NCBI RefSeq assembly: GCF_000166355.1
Contig: NC_014652.1
Span: 402,001-466,000, forward strand
Direction: 5' to 3'
DNA length: 64,000 bases
DNA from: Caldicellulosiruptor hydrothermalis 108
GTDB lineage: Bacteria > Bacillota > Thermoanaerobacteria > Caldicellulosiruptorales > Caldicellulosiruptoraceae
In this document: piece after piece, positions 50,134 through 59,287 of the stretch
Position numbering within the stretch: position 1 is the stretch's first letter
Layout: each line of letters opens with the position of its first letter
Notes under the pieces: generated by a model
Databases searched by the model: none
What the model was told of the DNA's origin: nothing
What the model saw: only the letters and a program-made list of their open reading frames with translations
Position numbers and translations under genes: made by a program

Positions 50134-51810
50134 ATGGAAAAGAAACTGGACTTGTATCCATATGTTGCTGCAGCAATCTCCATAAATCCTAAAGCTTGGC
50201 ATATAATAGATAACAAAATTCTTAAACACCTTGACAAGTTGTACGAATACGGCATCAAATCAGATTACTGGAACAAACCACCCATTGTTTCACTGCCTGC
50301 CGATTCAGTTATCTATGCAAGAGAACTTTTGTGTGCTTTTGAGTACATAAAAAACAATAACGAAGACAATCTCAAAAATGATGAAATACTTGACGATATT
50401 TTTGAGATGTTGCGGGACATATTCAAAAAAGCCTTTCCGGAAGTATATCAACGTGTTGTCTCAGCAACTAACATTTCAATTGACAGGGTTTTGAGGAGTT
50501 TGGTATTGGCGCAGAAAGAAAGAAAAGACTACGCATGGGAAGAACTTATCTGGTATGAAAAGAACATGTTCCTCACAGTTTTTTGTGCAAAACTATTCGG
50601 CAAAGAAATTATAATCGACGATGGCTACAAATTTTTCAGCGAATACTTGCGAACAAGATTAGAATTTGATGACAAAAATGAATGCGTATCAAATCTGGAC
50701 ATGTTAGGGCATTTCAAGAAAATGGATATAGCAACATTTGAGGAATACAAAAAAGAGGGACGGAGACTACAAAAAACTATAGAAACCAACAACCCATACT
50801 TCTTCAGAATGTATTTCATTCGCGATGAATTTAATGCTGAGACACAGCAAGCAAAAAACGTTCCACCTATAGATTCCTACTTACAAAAACTGAATGCTGT
50901 ACCTGCACAGGATATAATCAATGCTGTATATCCGAAACTGAACTCAGTTTTAGCCTATATGTTTGACATATTCGATGTTGATGTGCCCGAACTTCAATAT
51001 GCTAACCTTGACCACAAAGACATAGAGCATATATACTCTTTTGCATATATGTGCCAGCCACTTTTTAATAACATGTCCGAAAAAGAAAAACTCTCAAAGT
51101 TGCAAGATATCATTGTTATATCTGTGTATTTGTGGCCACTTTTAAAAGACTATGTGAAACTTAAACAACAATACGCAACACTGCATAGTGAATATGTCAC
51201 GAAGTTTGTTATTCAAAAGAAAGAACAAGAGGATATCGAAAGTTTGCAAGAAGAGATAAAAAAACTTAAGCTACTCGAAGCACGTTATAACGGACTTAAA
51301 AAACAATACAGTAATTATGATGTAATAAAAAATCAACTTGAATTTTATAAATCAAACTACGAAAAGTTGTTAACTGAGAATGAACAACTCAAAAAAGAAA
51401 ACAGTCAACTTGTGCAAGAACTCGAAAAGTACAAAGCAGACATAGAAGAACTTGCAAAACTGAGAAGTATAGTTTTTGAAGAGGAGATAGAAACACCACA
51501 ACCAGCAGTAAATGACTATTCTGTTCTAAAAGACAAGAAAATAGCTATTATTGGAGGGCATAAAGGACAATTTGATGAACTTAAAAACTATGTACAAGAA
51601 CTCCTGCACATAGAAGTTGGACGACTAAACTATGATGAAAATATTCTTGCTACTGTTGACGTTGTTGTGTTCATTTCAAAAATCCTGAATCATACAGGCT
51701 ACTACAAAGCAATAAATGCAGTCAAGAAATTAAAACTAAAATATGTCATCACAAGTTACATTAATACTGAAAAAATACTCAAATTACTTACAGGCCTCTT
51801 AGAGGAGTGA
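50134..51810 (+). CDS. Coiled-coil protein with C-terminal DUF2325 domain
   Basis: About 558 residues from ATG 50134 (AAGGGAG upstream). The N-terminal 360 residues are helical and unrecognised. Residues about 365-465 form a long coiled coil. The C-terminal roughly 85 residues ('KIAIIGGHKGQ', 'DVVVFISKILNHTGYY', 'YVITSYIN') match DUF2325, a Rossmann-like domain of unknown function. The repeats at its promoter, and the recombinase 7 nt downstream, hint at a maintenance or partition role. Confidence 0.6.
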   Translation: MEKKLDLYPYVAAAISINPKAWHIIDNKILKHLDKLYEYGIKSDYWNKPPIVSLPADSVIYARELLCAFEYIKNNNEDNLKNDEILDDIFEMLRDIFKKAFPEVYQRVVSATNISIDRVLRSLVLAQKERKDYAWEELIWYEKNMFLTVFCAKLFGKEIIIDDGYKFFSEYLRTRLEFDDKNECVSNLDMLGHFKKMDIATFEEYKKEGRRLQKTIETNNPYFFRMYFIRDEFNAETQQAKNVPPIDSYLQKLNAVPAQDIINAVYPKLNSVLAYMFDIFDVDVPELQYANLDHKDIEHIYSFAYMCQPLFNNMSEKEKLSKLQDIIVISVYLWPLLKDYVKLKQQYATLHSEYVTKFVIQKKEQEDIESLQEEIKKLKLLEARYNGLKKQYSNYDVIKNQLEFYKSNYEKLLTENEQLKKENSQLVQELEKYKADIEELAKLRSIVFEEEIETPQPAVNDYSVLKDKKIAIIGGHKGQFDELKNYVQELLHIEVGRLNYDENILATVDVVVFISKILNHTGYYKAINAVKKLKLKYVITSYINTEKILKLLTGLLEE

Positions 51811-51816
51811 TACAAG

Positions 51817-52668
51817 ATGCAGGAATTTTTCAATTGGCTTCTGGGAAAAGGTAAAATGGAAAGTACAGCAAAAACATATATCAGAGCCGTAGAAAACTTT
51901 TTAAAATGGTACTCAGAAAGCTACGACAGAGAGTTTGACGGAAAAGTCCTGCCTCTGCATATCAGAAACTACAGAAGCTATCTTATGACTGTTAAAAAGT
52001 TGAATGCTAAAACAATCAATAACAATTTGTCGGCCATAAAATCATACTGCGACTTTCTCGTAGAAAAAGGAGTCATTGAAACCAACCCTGTTTTAGATGA
52101 CTACTTTATTGACGTTCAAGAACCCGGGGTATCTCCTGCCAAGTTAGAAAACAAGGACTTCAATAAGTTAGAAGAAGCTGTCGTTCACTATGGTTCTGCA
52201 AGAGATATTGCTATATTTTACACCCTCGCTTACACAGGGGTAAGAGTTTCTGAACTTTGCAACATCAGGCTTAATGATATCGTCAAGGATGAGCTGATCA
52301 TTTACTACGGCAAAGGCGGTAAACAAAGAAAGATTCCTTTAAACAGGACTGTCAGGGAAGCAATTGATAACTGGCTCAAAGAAAGAGGCAAATATAAGTA
52401 CTCTCACCTTGATTACCTCTTCATTTCCGAGAGGGGAAAATTGGACAGAAGCACAGTGTACAGAATAATAAAAGAATACTGCCGTATAGCAAAAATAGAA
52501 CCGATAGGTCCACATCAGCTAAGGCACTATTTCTGCAAGCGAGCTCTTGAGAAGGGATTCACTATCACAGAGGTTGCTGCACTTGCCGGTCATTCGAGGA
52601 TTACTACTACCCAAGTTTACATTAATCCTTCCTTGCAGGAATTGAAGGAGAAAATAGAAAGGTTGTAG
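51817..52668 (+). CDS. Tyrosine recombinase (XerC/D-like)
   Basis: 283 residues. N-terminal SAM-like core-binding domain (1-90). Catalytic domain with Arg in 'TGVRVSELCNIRL', Lys in 'GKGGKQRKIPL', 'HQLRHYF', 'AGHSRITTTQVY' with the nucleophile Tyr. All active residues are present. It could resolve multimers or integrate the element. Confidence 0.88.
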   Translation: MQEFFNWLLGKGKMESTAKTYIRAVENFLKWYSESYDREFDGKVLPLHIRNYRSYLMTVKKLNAKTINNNLSAIKSYCDFLVEKGVIETNPVLDDYFIDVQEPGVSPAKLENKDFNKLEEAVVHYGSARDIAIFYTLAYTGVRVSELCNIRLNDIVKDELIIYYGKGGKQRKIPLNRTVREAIDNWLKERGKYKYSHLDYLFISERGKLDRSTVYRIIKEYCRIAKIEPIGPHQLRHYFCKRALEKGFTITEVAALAGHSRITTTQVYINPSLQELKEKIERL

Positions 52669-52733
52669 TACCTTTCAATTTGCTTTCCAACATGATAAAA
52701 TAATCCTAAACCTTCTACAGAAGGAGTTTTAAA

Positions 52734-53714
52734 ATGGACCAAACCGCAAAAGGAAAAGCCTTCGAATATGCTTGTATCATAGAGTTTGAAAACTACTTAA
52801 AAAATGAAATCCAACAAAAAGTTGTTGTCCAAGAAACAAGAGCTCTTTAAACTGCTGAACGATTATTTTTAAAACAGAGCAATGAAGAACAAAAAAATAT
52901 GTTGAAGGCTGCTAATGCAGCAGCAAAAATTATTTCTAAGTGTGAACCACATTTAGTTTGTAAGAACCACACGAATGAAATAATTCTTAGATTGCAAGAA
53001 GATGCTGCAGGTCAACGTGGTGATGTAAGAGATATGTTAGCTATAAGAATTTTAGAACCTGCAACAAAATGGGAGATAGGTATAAGTTGTAAACACAATC
53101 ATTTGGCTGTTAAGCACCCACGTCTTTCCCCCAAATTAGACTTTGGTAAAAGATGGCTTGGTATTCCTTGTTCTCAAAATTATTTTGACGAGATAAAAAA
53201 AGTTTTTTTCGAAATTGAAATACAGATGAGAGAAAAAAAATACTGGAATGAAATTGAAGAAAAAGAAGAAACGGTCTATGTTCCCCTTCTAAATGCTTTT
53301 GTCAAGGAATTGATAAGGATAGAAAAAGAGAATAAAAGTCTTGAAGAAACCATACCTTCTAGGTTGCTTAAATATTTATTGGGAAAAAATGACTTTTATA
53401 AAGTAATTTCTCTTGAGAATACAAAAAGTACTATGGTTCAAGCTTTCAACCTTAACGGTCTTTTAAATCAACCTTGCTGTGATAGAAAACCTGAATTTAA
53501 AATTGGTCCAAAATTAAAACTGCCTACTAAATTTCAAAACATATACTTCAAAGAAGATTCAAAGAATACTGTTCATGTAGTGTGTGATAATGGTTGGACT
53601 ATTTCCTTTAGACTCCACAACGCCAGTTCAAAGTTGGAACTTTCTTTAAAATTCGATATTCAACTGGTGGGTCATCCCCAAAAACTTTTTTCGCACATCG
53701 AAAGTTGGGAGTAA
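52734..53714 (+). pseudogene. HaeIII-type restriction endonuclease with in-frame stop
   Basis: 327 codons from ATG 52734 (AAGGAG upstream), broken by TAA at 52848-52850 (codon 39) with the frame otherwise open on both sides. Blocks such as 'GDVRDMLAIR', 'WEIGISCKHNHLAVKHPRLS' and 'GKRWLGIPCSQNYF' match the HaeIII family as I know it. Translation from ATG 52899 would give 271 residues and lose the N-terminal portion. A cytosine methylase partner is not present. Confidence 0.75.
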
Positions 53715-53760
53715 AAATTGCAACTGGGGTATAATAAAAATTAGGTAGGTGGTTTAAACA

Positions 53761-54600
53761 ATGCTCAAAAACGTTCTTCGATACCCCGGCGGAAAATCAA
53801 AAGCATTAAAATACATATTACCAAACTTGCCTGTTGGTTTTAGAGAATACAGAGAGCCAATGGTTGGTGGTGGAGCAGTCGCTCTTGCAGTAAAACAACT
53901 GTATAGTAATGTCAAAGTAAAAATCAACGATTTAAACTACGATTTAATTTGTTTCTGGAAACAATTGAGAGATCGACCTACACAACTAATAGAAGAAATC
54001 TCTAAAATAAAGGAAAACTATAGGGACGGACGAAAACTATATGAACTTCTTACAAATCAAGATAAAGGAGATGAATTTGAGAGGGCTGTAAGATTTTATG
54101 TGCTCAATCGCATAACTTTTTCTGGCACGGTAGATTCTGGTGGATATTCACAACAGTCTTTTGAAAATCGCTTTACATGGAGTGCCATATCCAAGCTTAA
54201 ACAGGCCGCAGAAATTGTGAAAGACTTCGAAATATCTTGTGGCGACTATGAAAGATTGCTATTCGAGCCAGGAGAAGACGTATTCATTTTTTTGGACCCG
54301 CCCTATTACAGTACTGCTGAATCCCGATTGTATGGGAAAAATGGCGATTTGCATTTAAATTTCGACCATGAAAGGTTTGCCTTTAACATGAAAAAATGCC
54401 CTCACCTCTGGATGATAACGTACGATGATTCACCAGAAGTCAGAAAACTATTTAAATTCGCAAACATTTATGAGTGGGAGTTGCAGTACGGCATGAATAA
54501 CTACAAACAATTAAAAGCTGAAAAAGGAAAGGAACTTTTTATAACCAATTATAAATTGGAGGAACTACGTCAAAAAGAAAAATACGCACTTGGTCTGTAG
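53761..54600 (+). CDS. Dam-like N6-adenine DNA methyltransferase
   Basis: 279 residues. Motif 'RYPGGKSK' near the N-terminus, 'REPMVGGGAVAL' and the catalytic 'FLDPPYYS' are typical of D12/Dam-class enzymes. It would methylate adenine at an unknown site. An extended -10 TATAAT lies 25 nt before the ribosome site. It is next to the broken HaeIII-type gene but of a different chemistry, so it may be an orphan. Confidence 0.85.
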   Translation: MLKNVLRYPGGKSKALKYILPNLPVGFREYREPMVGGGAVALAVKQLYSNVKVKINDLNYDLICFWKQLRDRPTQLIEEISKIKENYRDGRKLYELLTNQDKGDEFERAVRFYVLNRITFSGTVDSGGYSQQSFENRFTWSAISKLKQAAEIVKDFEISCGDYERLLFEPGEDVFIFLDPPYYSTAESRLYGKNGDLHLNFDHERFAFNMKKCPHLWMITYDDSPEVRKLFKFANIYEWELQYGMNNYKQLKAEKGKELFITNYKLEELRQKEKYALGL

Positions 54601-54636
54601 GCAGGGCCATCTCAAGTCCTGCCTTAATTTTTTGTC
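54600..54636. terminator. Bidirectional terminator
   Basis: GGCAGG/CCTGCC with TTAATTTTTT between convergent genes. Confidence 0.65.
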
Positions 54637-54639
54637 TAA

Positions 54640-54921
54640 TCAAAACAATCTTTCTAATAATTTTATCAGCAAATTTAATTTGTCTTCTGGCATTCGTAAA
54701 GCAATAGCCAGAAGTTGCTTCAACTCAGGCGATAAATCCATCTCTGGTTTTGGAATATTCGTTAATCCTAGTAGATAATCAGTACTCACATCAAAAAACT
54801 TTGCAATTTTTATTAGCGTATTTAGGTCTGGACTCCTCTGTCCTTCTTCATACTTTGCTATGGCACTTTCTGATAACTCAAGCATCTTGGCAAGTTCCTG
54901 CCTGGACATCTTTTTTTGCAT
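54640..54921 (-). CDS. XRE-family regulator, N-terminus uncertain
   Basis: About 93 residues from ATG 54921; the frame stays open to 54993 but no ribosome site is visible for either start. The HTH core 'SRQELAKMLELSESAIAKYEEG' is clear, but helix 1 would be truncated with the shorter start. GGACAT-T-ATGTCC (about 54939-54951) is a likely operator and overlaps the 5' end. Confidence 0.6.
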   Translation of the reverse strand: MQKKMSRQELAKMLELSESAIAKYEEGQRSPDLNTLIKIAKFFDVSTDYLLGLTNIPKPEMDLSPELKQLLAIALRMPEDKLNLLIKLLERLF

Positions 54922-55157
54922 GCCAATAAATTTTATATGGACATTATGTCCTGACAATGGACAAATTGTGTGGTAAATATCCAGAGTCTGCACAATATAT
55001 CCATTTTGAAGAGTCTTCTTACGCTCAATTAGTTACAGAAACGACAGACAAGACTGTGTATACCAACAAATGTTATAAGCAAACGCAATCAATTGACATC
55101 AATAGCAATCAATTGATATCAAATGATAGCAGTTGTAATTCTATTAACAGTTTTGCT

Positions 55158-55475
55158 TTACCGCTCCTTTGACACTTCTTCTAAGAATCTGCAAAGATAT
55201 TCCAATTCTTTTTCAGAAAGTTTTTGGGCATACACCAACAGTTCCCGTACTTTTGGACTTTCCAGGTGTGTTTTTTCTTCACCACCAAAAAATTCAACCA
55301 GCGTAATGCCTAGAGCGTTACAAATCTTCATAATCACATCAATTGTCGGACTTCTCTCACCATTTTCGATATAACTTAGAGTTGATTGACCAACACCAGC
55401 TATTTTTGCAAGTTTTGACATACTTAATCCGCATTGTTCCCTTAATTCCTTTATCCGCTTTCCAACATCAAACAT
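55158..55475 (-). CDS. XRE-family repressor, CI-like
   Basis: 105 residues from ATG 55475 (AAGGAG upstream). HTH_3 at residues 5-62 ('GLSMSKLAKIAGVGQSTLS'), then a helical C-terminal segment. Divergent to the XRE gene at 55611 across a 135-nt operator region, which is the layout of a bistable switch. Confidence 0.8.
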   Translation of the reverse strand: MFDVGKRIKELREQCGLSMSKLAKIAGVGQSTLSYIENGERSPTIDVIMKICNALGITLVEFFGGEEKTHLESPKVRELLVYAQKLSEKELEYLCRFLEEVSKER

Positions 55476-55504
55476 AAATCAGCACTCCTTGCTTTAGCAT
55501 TAAC

Positions 55505-55578
55505 ATTGTGATTATAACACAATCACTCATAGATTAAATGACCACAATTAGGATTGACATATCAATCACATTTGTGAT
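55505..55578. promoter_or_regulatory. Divergent operators
   Basis: ATTGTG-ATTATAA-CACAAT (55505-55523) and ATCACATTTGTGAT (55565-55578) are palindromes sharing TTGTG/CACAA. A rightward TTGACA (about 55554-55559) lies between them. Confidence 0.65.
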
Positions 55579-55610
55579 AAAATTTAAATGAAGAAAAGGG
55601 GGTGTGAAAA

Positions 55611-55844
55611 ATGGTAGGAAAAAAACTAAGAGAGTTAAGAATACAAAAAAGATTATCTCAACAGCAACTGGCAAAAATTGCAGGAGTTCCACAGTCTACC
55701 ATCTGGTATATCGAAAGTGAGAATAGAAATCCAACAATAAAAACAATGAAAAGGTTAGCAACAGCTTTAGGAGTTTCCATAGAAGAATTTCTTGATTCTG
55801 AAACAAAGGAGATGATTACAAATGGCTCGCAAAAGAATGATTGA
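55611..55844 (+). CDS. Cro-like XRE regulator
   Basis: 77 residues from ATG 55611 (AGGGGGTG upstream). A single HTH ('RLSQQQLAKIAGVPQSTIW', 'IESENRNPT') with little else. It overlaps the initiator gene by 23 nt, so the initiator is translated in its wake. Confidence 0.78.
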   Translation: MVGKKLRELRIQKRLSQQQLAKIAGVPQSTIWYIESENRNPTIKTMKRLATALGVSIEEFLDSETKEMITNGSQKND

Positions 55845-57498
55845 TCCTTCAATATGGAGCGACGAAAAATTAGGACTGTTATCTCCATTACATCGATTAC
55901 TGTTTATAGGTCTGTTTTCAAATGCCGACGACGAGGGAAGATTACCCGGTCACCCAAACTACATTAAATCACTGATTTTTCCCTATGATAATGATATCAC
56001 ACCGCAGAACGTTGAAGCAATGCTCAATGATTTAAACAGCAAAGGTTTTATCCTGACGTATATGGTTAACGGACAGCGATACATTCAGGTTGTTAACTTT
56101 CTTAAATATCAGAAAATTAACCGACCTACGCCTTCTAAAATTCCCCCACCACCAGTAGAAACAACTGTAAAAAATGCTACATCATGTTTCAGTGAGTCCT
56201 CACTGAATACTCATGGAGTACTCAATGAATACTCATTGAATACTCACGAAGTATTCACTGAAAACTCATTGAATACTCATGAACAATTCACTGCCCAAAT
56301 AGAAAAAGAAAAAGAAAAAGAAAATAAAAATAATAAGGATGTAGTTACTAACGTAACTACATCACGCACTGGCTCTGACGAGCCTGCGTGCGTGGCTGAA
56401 GAGTACAAGATTTCCACTTCTACCCAGGAGAAAAAATTAGAAGGTGAACAGGGAATGGCAGTTACTTCCGAACCAGAACAGGTAACCGAAACTGCAGTAC
56501 AACTCGATACAAACAACAACGCTCTAAATACTACTGGGGAAGATGAGTTAGAACAACTGCTGGAAGAATTTTTCGAGGATGAGGGAGAACCAGCTGAAAA
56601 CCAGGACACTGCTAAAACCAAGGAACCCTTAGCTGCTACTGGGGAAGGTGAAAAGGAGAAATCTTCAGACCCAGTAGAAGTACCTGGAAACCAGGAAACT
56701 GCCAAATCCAAGGAACATCTAATTATTACTGGGGTGGAATTAGAAGACAGCGAAGAGTGTAGTACAATACCGCAAGCCCAGGATACTGCCATAACAGATG
56801 AAATAGAACTGCTGGAAGGGTTTTTCAAAGACAGTAGTGACCAGTGCACGACGATTGATACCGCTACCTGCGATAGTACACCTTTCGCTGAAAGGAAAGA
56901 CACAGCAACTGCGTGTATGACTGTCGCAGAATCCATGGACAGTAAAGTAGTAGAGATAGGTGATTTCGTCCGTGGGGTTGTTGAGAATTTCAAGCAGGAA
57001 TTAGAAACATCGCCTGCATCAGAACCAGTTACACAGGATAAACTCAAAGAGATAAGTCAGATACTGCAACAAAACAAAATAGAGTGCAGAAAAAGAGATG
57101 CACCTGCTACTAATGATGATGATTTTCAGGAAGAGGAAAAAGAGATTCAAGAACTTACTAACCAGAAACTCATAGCCCGGTTGGTTGGCAAATACAGACG
57201 TGTAACAGGAATGAAAAGCAAGGATGATTTCCCGCGCATAGGACATCTATACCTTGAGTTTAACTATGCCATAGTTGAACAGGCAATTGGAGTTATAGAA
57301 AAACGCATAAAACAAAATGTCAAAATAAAAGACCCTGTAGCTTATCTGTATAAGGTTTGCGAAGGTATTGAAAAGAAAATGGAAGAAAGACATGAAAAAT
57401 ACAAAAAGAAAGAAAACAAGGGCCGACACTATAGTCTGATTAATTTTTCACCTGAGGTTTTAAAAATTGTTGAAGGGGGTTATCAGAATGATTTATGA
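55822..57498 (+). CDS. DnaD-like replication initiator, third copy
   Basis: 558 residues from ATG 55822 (AAGGAG 9 nt upstream). Residues 1-110 form a replisome-organiser-type winged domain ('DPSIWSDEKLGLLSPLHRL', 'GLFSNADDEGRLPG'). A very long acidic, repetitive linker follows (about 120-440; repeated Asp-Thr-Ala and Thr-Gly-Glu units). The C-terminal domain ('LVGKYRRVTGMKSKDD', 'IGHLYLEFNYA') is shared with the two other initiators. The linker contains a repeat array (56196-56295). DnaB helicase follows directly. Confidence 0.75.
   Translation: MARKRMIDPSIWSDEKLGLLSPLHRLLFIGLFSNADDEGRLPGHPNYIKSLIFPYDNDITPQNVEAMLNDLNSKGFILTYMVNGQRYIQVVNFLKYQKINRPTPSKIPPPPVETTVKNATSCFSESSLNTHGVLNEYSLNTHEVFTENSLNTHEQFTAQIEKEKEKENKNNKDVVTNVTTSRTGSDEPACVAEEYKISTSTQEKKLEGEQGMAVTSEPEQVTETAVQLDTNNNALNTTGEDELEQLLEEFFEDEGEPAENQDTAKTKEPLAATGEGEKEKSSDPVEVPGNQETAKSKEHLIITGVELEDSEECSTIPQAQDTAITDEIELLEGFFKDSSDQCTTIDTATCDSTPFAERKDTATACMTVAESMDSKVVEIGDFVRGVVENFKQELETSPASEPVTQDKLKEISQILQQNKIECRKRDAPATNDDDFQEEEKEIQELTNQKLIARLVGKYRRVTGMKSKDDFPRIGHLYLEFNYAIVEQAIGVIEKRIKQNVKIKDPVAYLYKVCEGIEKKMEERHEKYKKKENKGRHYSLINFSPEVLKIVEGGYQNDL
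56196..56295. repeat. Iteron-like repeats in the third initiator gene
   Basis: At least five copies of a unit close to TGAATACTCA, some inverted (TGAGTATTC-like), in 100 bp. They encode repeated 'SLNTHE' peptides, but the spacing suits protein-binding iterons of an origin. Confidence 0.6.
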
Positions 57499-58783
57499 AG
57501 CACAGGACTATGTTATTGCATGCTGGTTACTCAATGATGAGTTCAGACATAAAATTCTGGAAACCAGCATGGATGATTTTGAAGAACTATCTCTTGCACA
57601 GCAAATGTTCAAGCTTATTCGCGAAGAATACCTGAAAAATCCCAAATTTGATATTTCTGATATTATGCTTTCACCGGCAGGTAAAAGATATCAGGATTAC
57701 ATCAGAGATGTCACAATTGAAATACCAACAACCCAACTTTTCCCCCACTATTATGAGCGATTTAAAAAAGATTCTCAGCAGCGGAAAGTTAGAAAGTATC
57801 TTGCTGAATTGTGTCTTAGCAATAGCGATATAGATATACCGGAAGTTGTCCAAAAACTTCTTGAAATTGCAACAGGTGAAGAGAAAACAAAATCTGCAGG
57901 TCCAAGAGAACTGGCAATAGAATTATACGATTTTCTCGAAGAAGCCTACAACTTGAAAGGTAAACTGCCGGGTATTTCTACAGGGTACAAAGCTTTAGAC
58001 TGCGCTATAGGTGGAATTCTTGATAACATGTACATCATTCTTGGCGGTCGACCATCGATGGGCAAGAGCGCATTTGCCATAAATCTTGCATTTAACGTGT
58101 TGAAAAACAAAGGTAAAGTTCTCTATGTATCTGTCGAAATGTCAAAAAAGCAAATACTTGCTAGAATTGTTGCACGTGTTATAAAACTTCCACTCAACGA
58201 TGTTAAGTTTGGTGTCTTTGGTGATGAACAGTGGATAAAAATTACAAAACAGTTGATACCATTTCTTGCGCAGAGTGGGTTTCATATTCTGGAAGGTGAA
58301 ACAAAAATAAGTGAGATTCTCAACGAAGCAAAAAGACTCAAAGCAAAGTACGGGAAACTTGATCTGCTTGTGATAGACTATTTGCAAACTTTGAGACTGG
58401 GCGAAACAAAACGCTCTGAATACGAAAAAGTTAGTGAAATTTCGAGAGCATTAAGAGAATTTGCAAAACAGGAACATATACCAGTGCTGGGTGTTGCTCA
58501 ATTGAACCGGGATTGCGAAGAAAGAGAAAATAAACGACCGGTGCTTTCAGACTTAAAAGAGAGCAGCCAGCTGGAACAGGATGCAGATGTCATCATGTTC
58601 CTGTACAGACCAGCGTACTACGATGAGGAATTTGAAGATAAGACTCTCACAGAGCTTATCATAGCCAAAAACAGAGATGGTCAAACAGGAACAATTCTGT
58701 ATTCATGGCTTGAACAATATCAGGTCTTTGTCGAAAGGGAAAACGTTCACAAAACTATCAGTCAGGCAGAACAGGGGAAATAA
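57488..58783 (+). CDS. DnaB-type replicative helicase
   Basis: 431 residues from ATG 57488 (AAGGGGG upstream), overlapping the initiator stop. The N-terminal DnaB domain (1-110) and a RecA-like core: Walker A 'GGRPSMGKSAFAIN', Walker B 'LLVIDYLQT', 'LGVAQLNR' and the C-terminal 'AKNRDGQTG' with its Arg finger. It would unwind DNA at the origin set by the upstream initiator. Confidence 0.92.
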   Translation: MIYEAQDYVIACWLLNDEFRHKILETSMDDFEELSLAQQMFKLIREEYLKNPKFDISDIMLSPAGKRYQDYIRDVTIEIPTTQLFPHYYERFKKDSQQRKVRKYLAELCLSNSDIDIPEVVQKLLEIATGEEKTKSAGPRELAIELYDFLEEAYNLKGKLPGISTGYKALDCAIGGILDNMYIILGGRPSMGKSAFAINLAFNVLKNKGKVLYVSVEMSKKQILARIVARVIKLPLNDVKFGVFGDEQWIKITKQLIPFLAQSGFHILEGETKISEILNEAKRLKAKYGKLDLLVIDYLQTLRLGETKRSEYEKVSEISRALREFAKQEHIPVLGVAQLNRDCEERENKRPVLSDLKESSQLEQDADVIMFLYRPAYYDEEFEDKTLTELIIAKNRDGQTGTILYSWLEQYQVFVERENVHKTISQAEQGK

Positions 58784-58796
58784 GGAGGTGTGGAAA

Positions 58797-59285
58797 ATGC
58801 TTGAATTTCAAAAAGTTTTACAGAGGGTTATACAACTTGCAGAAGAAAGAGAAAAAGCATATATGCGATATTGCACACTATTGTATGGTCAATATAACAA
58901 TACTTCTTCAATCGCACTTGATAAAGTTATGGAAAAAGAGTTCTCCTGCCCGACTGAAATTGAATCTTGTCGGGAAGTATGGTTAACAAAAGAAATAAAA
59001 CTGCGCAGATTTTTGTATGGTCTTCCTGAGAGAACAGTTCAAATGATAGTCACAGTAGCATATTTCGGACGTGATAGAGATCCTTCGATTCTGAACTGGC
59101 TGCGGGGAAGCAGACACTGGGAAAGAAAAGAAATAGAAATAGACCAGATAGTATCGAAGCTCAGACTCGGCAAGTATCTAAGAGATGGTTTAGAACTTTT
59201 GCAAAATCCGAAATTCAAAGGGATGTTTCTCAAAAACGCTGGTATATATAATAATGAGCAACAAATCGGTCAGAAAGGAGAGTAG
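58797..59285 (+). CDS. Unknown 162-residue protein
   Basis: ATG 58797 follows AGGAGGTG. Helical, with a 'YFGRDRDPSILNWL' segment in the middle; some small plasmid and phage proteins of the DUF3775 kind look similar, but I am not confident. It lies between helicase and RNase HI genes, so a replication role is likely. Confidence 0.55.
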   Translation: MLEFQKVLQRVIQLAEEREKAYMRYCTLLYGQYNNTSSIALDKVMEKEFSCPTEIESCREVWLTKEIKLRRFLYGLPERTVQMIVTVAYFGRDRDPSILNWLRGSRHWERKEIEIDQIVSKLRLGKYLRDGLELLQNPKFKGMFLKNAGIYNNEQQIGQKGE

Positions 59286-59287
59286 GG

